Assembly (NCBI GenBank): GCA_037975125.1
Contig: CM075853.1
Span: 32,566,613 to 32,630,612, forward strand
Direction: 5' to 3'
From: Latrodectus hesperus
Lineage: Eukaryota > Arthropoda > Arachnida > Araneae > Theridiidae
DNA: 64,000 bases
Made by a program: the position numbers and the translations under genes. How positions within the stretch are numbered: position 1 is the stretch's first letter; every line of letters begins with the position of its first letter. The notes under the pieces are model-generated. The model saw only the letters and a list, made by a program, of their open reading frames with translations. It ran no database searches and was not told where the DNA came from. Of this stretch, positions 62,381-64,000 are shown piece after piece.

Positions 62381-64000
62381 TTGAGCACATTCTATTTAAA
62401 AATTCAAACTGCACATAATATATGGATGATATATTGTACTCCATTTTTTTTATCCACTTCTATTCATAAAGAACACTTTGTGAGTTACAGCAAATTCCAA
62501 GTTTAAGTTGTCTAATCCTTATTTTCTATCCGAATATGTAATTTGTAACAGCATGAGTTCCATTACTGCGCCGTGTCATTTCACATCAGTTCGAATAAAT
62601 AGAACTTCTTTGCTACTTCATCAGCAATTGAAAGCAAATTTTATTGAAAATATTTCAAGGAAGTAACAAATTGAGTTTGTTCAGTACGAATCACGTAACC
62701 TTGACCTTGAAATCTAAATTTTTTTTTTGAAAGTCACAAATATCTGCAAAAATAAGACAATATTTTATGCAGAAAATACAAACAAGTTCTGGTAGATAGA
62801 TGAATAGTTCCATTCTCTTTTAGAATTTTTCCCTTCATTTCATTTCCATTTGCACAAATCAATCATTTCCTGGACTTAAATGAATCTCTTTCTTTTTTCA
62901 TAGCGACGTTGACAGCTGAAAAATATTTTTTCCTCTTCATGTAAAAGGTATTAATTTTTTTCACTTGTACTGCAAACGATTATTTCTTACCTTTTCTTCT
63001 TCCTTTTTTTATTGCGCAGTAAAGAAATTTTTGTTCTTCAGAACTAAGATGTGGCAATCACTTTCTAAAGCTTTTGTGAGTAGCGATGAATTCGGTTCAA
63101 AAGAATATTAGTATCAATAAATAAATTGAAGTATGTTGAACAGAATGTTCTTTTGTCGCATATGTTTTTTCAATATTTATTTATTGCTGATAAAAATTCA
63201 ACAAAAATTTGGATCGAAATAAACTATAGAACAATTCTTTTCCTTCCACTCGTACATTTATGTTTCCTTGTAGTAGGGGATTAACATATTCTCCATAATA
63301 TTACTGCTGTGCTCGTTGACGTAATAGATTACTTATTTCCGTTTATGAGTTTAAATGACGTCAATGCCACTACACCATAACGATATAAAGTAGGTTTATT
63401 ATTATTTTTTGAAATTGAAACTAAAAGAAAAAAATATTAATTACCATACTGCATTAAGCAACTAAATTGATTTTGTGTAGTTTTTTTTTTTTTGATTCTT
63501 GTTTAGTTTATATTATTTGATATTGTGTGAAATATGAAAATGGCTTAAAATTGATATTCCTATTATGAGTGCAATGAACCCTAAATTATTTTCGTATCAA
63601 AATCTTTAAAGATTCTTGGATCCAATTGCGTGATTTTTTTAAATAATTTTAGGAAAGAATATGAAAGAAAAAATAATGGTCTCTCATAGCTTATACTTAA
63701 AGTTTTAATTAAAACATTATACCAAATATTAAACTAATATATTCACAATTAGATTAGCAATAGGGCATCGCTCTTATGCACGTAAAATAAAGAGTTTGAC
63801 TCATAATCGGTGAACGACTATTAGATAAATAATATATGCACATTAAATGTTCATAAGAATTCATAAATCTTTGTTGGTTTGATGATAAGTTTAATACCAC
63901 ATAATTAACATTCAAAAAGGGACTGTTGTAAAGTATTTTGATATCGAACTATTCATTTGAATTACAAAACTTTTCATAAAAAGTTATATTTGCTTATTGC
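62381..64000. other. AT-rich interval, only CRE-like sites noted
   Basis: TGACGTAA (63318-63325) and TGACGTCA (63357-63364) are the only notable words. No coding, repeat or RNA signal recognised up to the window end. Confidence 0.45.

Overview
The window is a stretch of AT-rich eukaryotic, arthropod-like nuclear DNA with no intact host gene that I can recognise. Everything identifiable is mobile DNA, its decayed remains, or tandem repeats. The mix is Ty3/gypsy with an integrase of the usual DD35E type, several Tc1/mariner lineages including one with IR/DR ends, a DUF4817-type transposon, tRNA-headed SINEs, RNase H-bearing and RTE-like LINEs, a hAT-like MITE and very long (AT)n runs. This is typical of spider (Araneae) intergenic DNA. 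That assignment is inference from repeat families remembered as common in orb-weaver genomes, not a search result. There is no operon structure, rRNA, functional tRNA, CRISPR array or bacterial-style gene.

Layout. 1-1766: 3' end of a Ty3/gypsy retrotransposon (open integrase frame, polypurine tract, complete 3' LTR), then (AT)n. 2225-2624: a LINE 3' end with a SINE nested in it. 5199-6003: an 11-copy 74-bp minisatellite. 10.3-13.1 kb: three SINEs and a mariner-type MITE. 16.7-18.1 kb: an RTE-like LINE fragment and an internally deleted second LINE in adjacent, overlapping target sites. 19.6-20.6 kb: an RNase H-bearing LINE remnant and an old SINE. 21.8-24.8 kb: a decayed Tc1 copy abutting a DUF4817-type transposon fragment, followed by a deletion derivative with complete TIRs. 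25.4-27.1 kb: a full-length IR/DR Tc1-like element with a dead transposase. 29-32 kb: two more Tc1-like copies, one complete at both ends. 32.9-36.4 kb: a SINE with a tRNA-Arg-like head, a strong hairpin and a hAT-like MITE. 42.5-44.6 kb: a roughly 2-kb inverted repeat with a SINE in one arm only. 45-54.6 kb: a MITE, a SINE between 180-bp direct repeats, a 76-bp LINE insertion, more SINEs and a small palindromic element. 57.9-58.3 kb: a 79-bp minisatellite. 61-62.4 kb: a further decayed Tc1 copy. The rest is AT-rich sequence in which I see nothing.

From target-site duplications (TSDs) I could read several insertion orders directly: SINE into LINE at 2.2 kb, the second LINE next to the RTE-like copy at 17.3 kb, and SINE into a pre-existing palindrome at 44.3 kb with the empty site preserved in the other arm. 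The most unusual structures are the long palindrome, the SINE flanked by about 180-bp direct repeats, the minisatellite carrying a heat-shock-element core in every copy, and a MITE whose quasi-palindrome has become a near-perfect hairpin.
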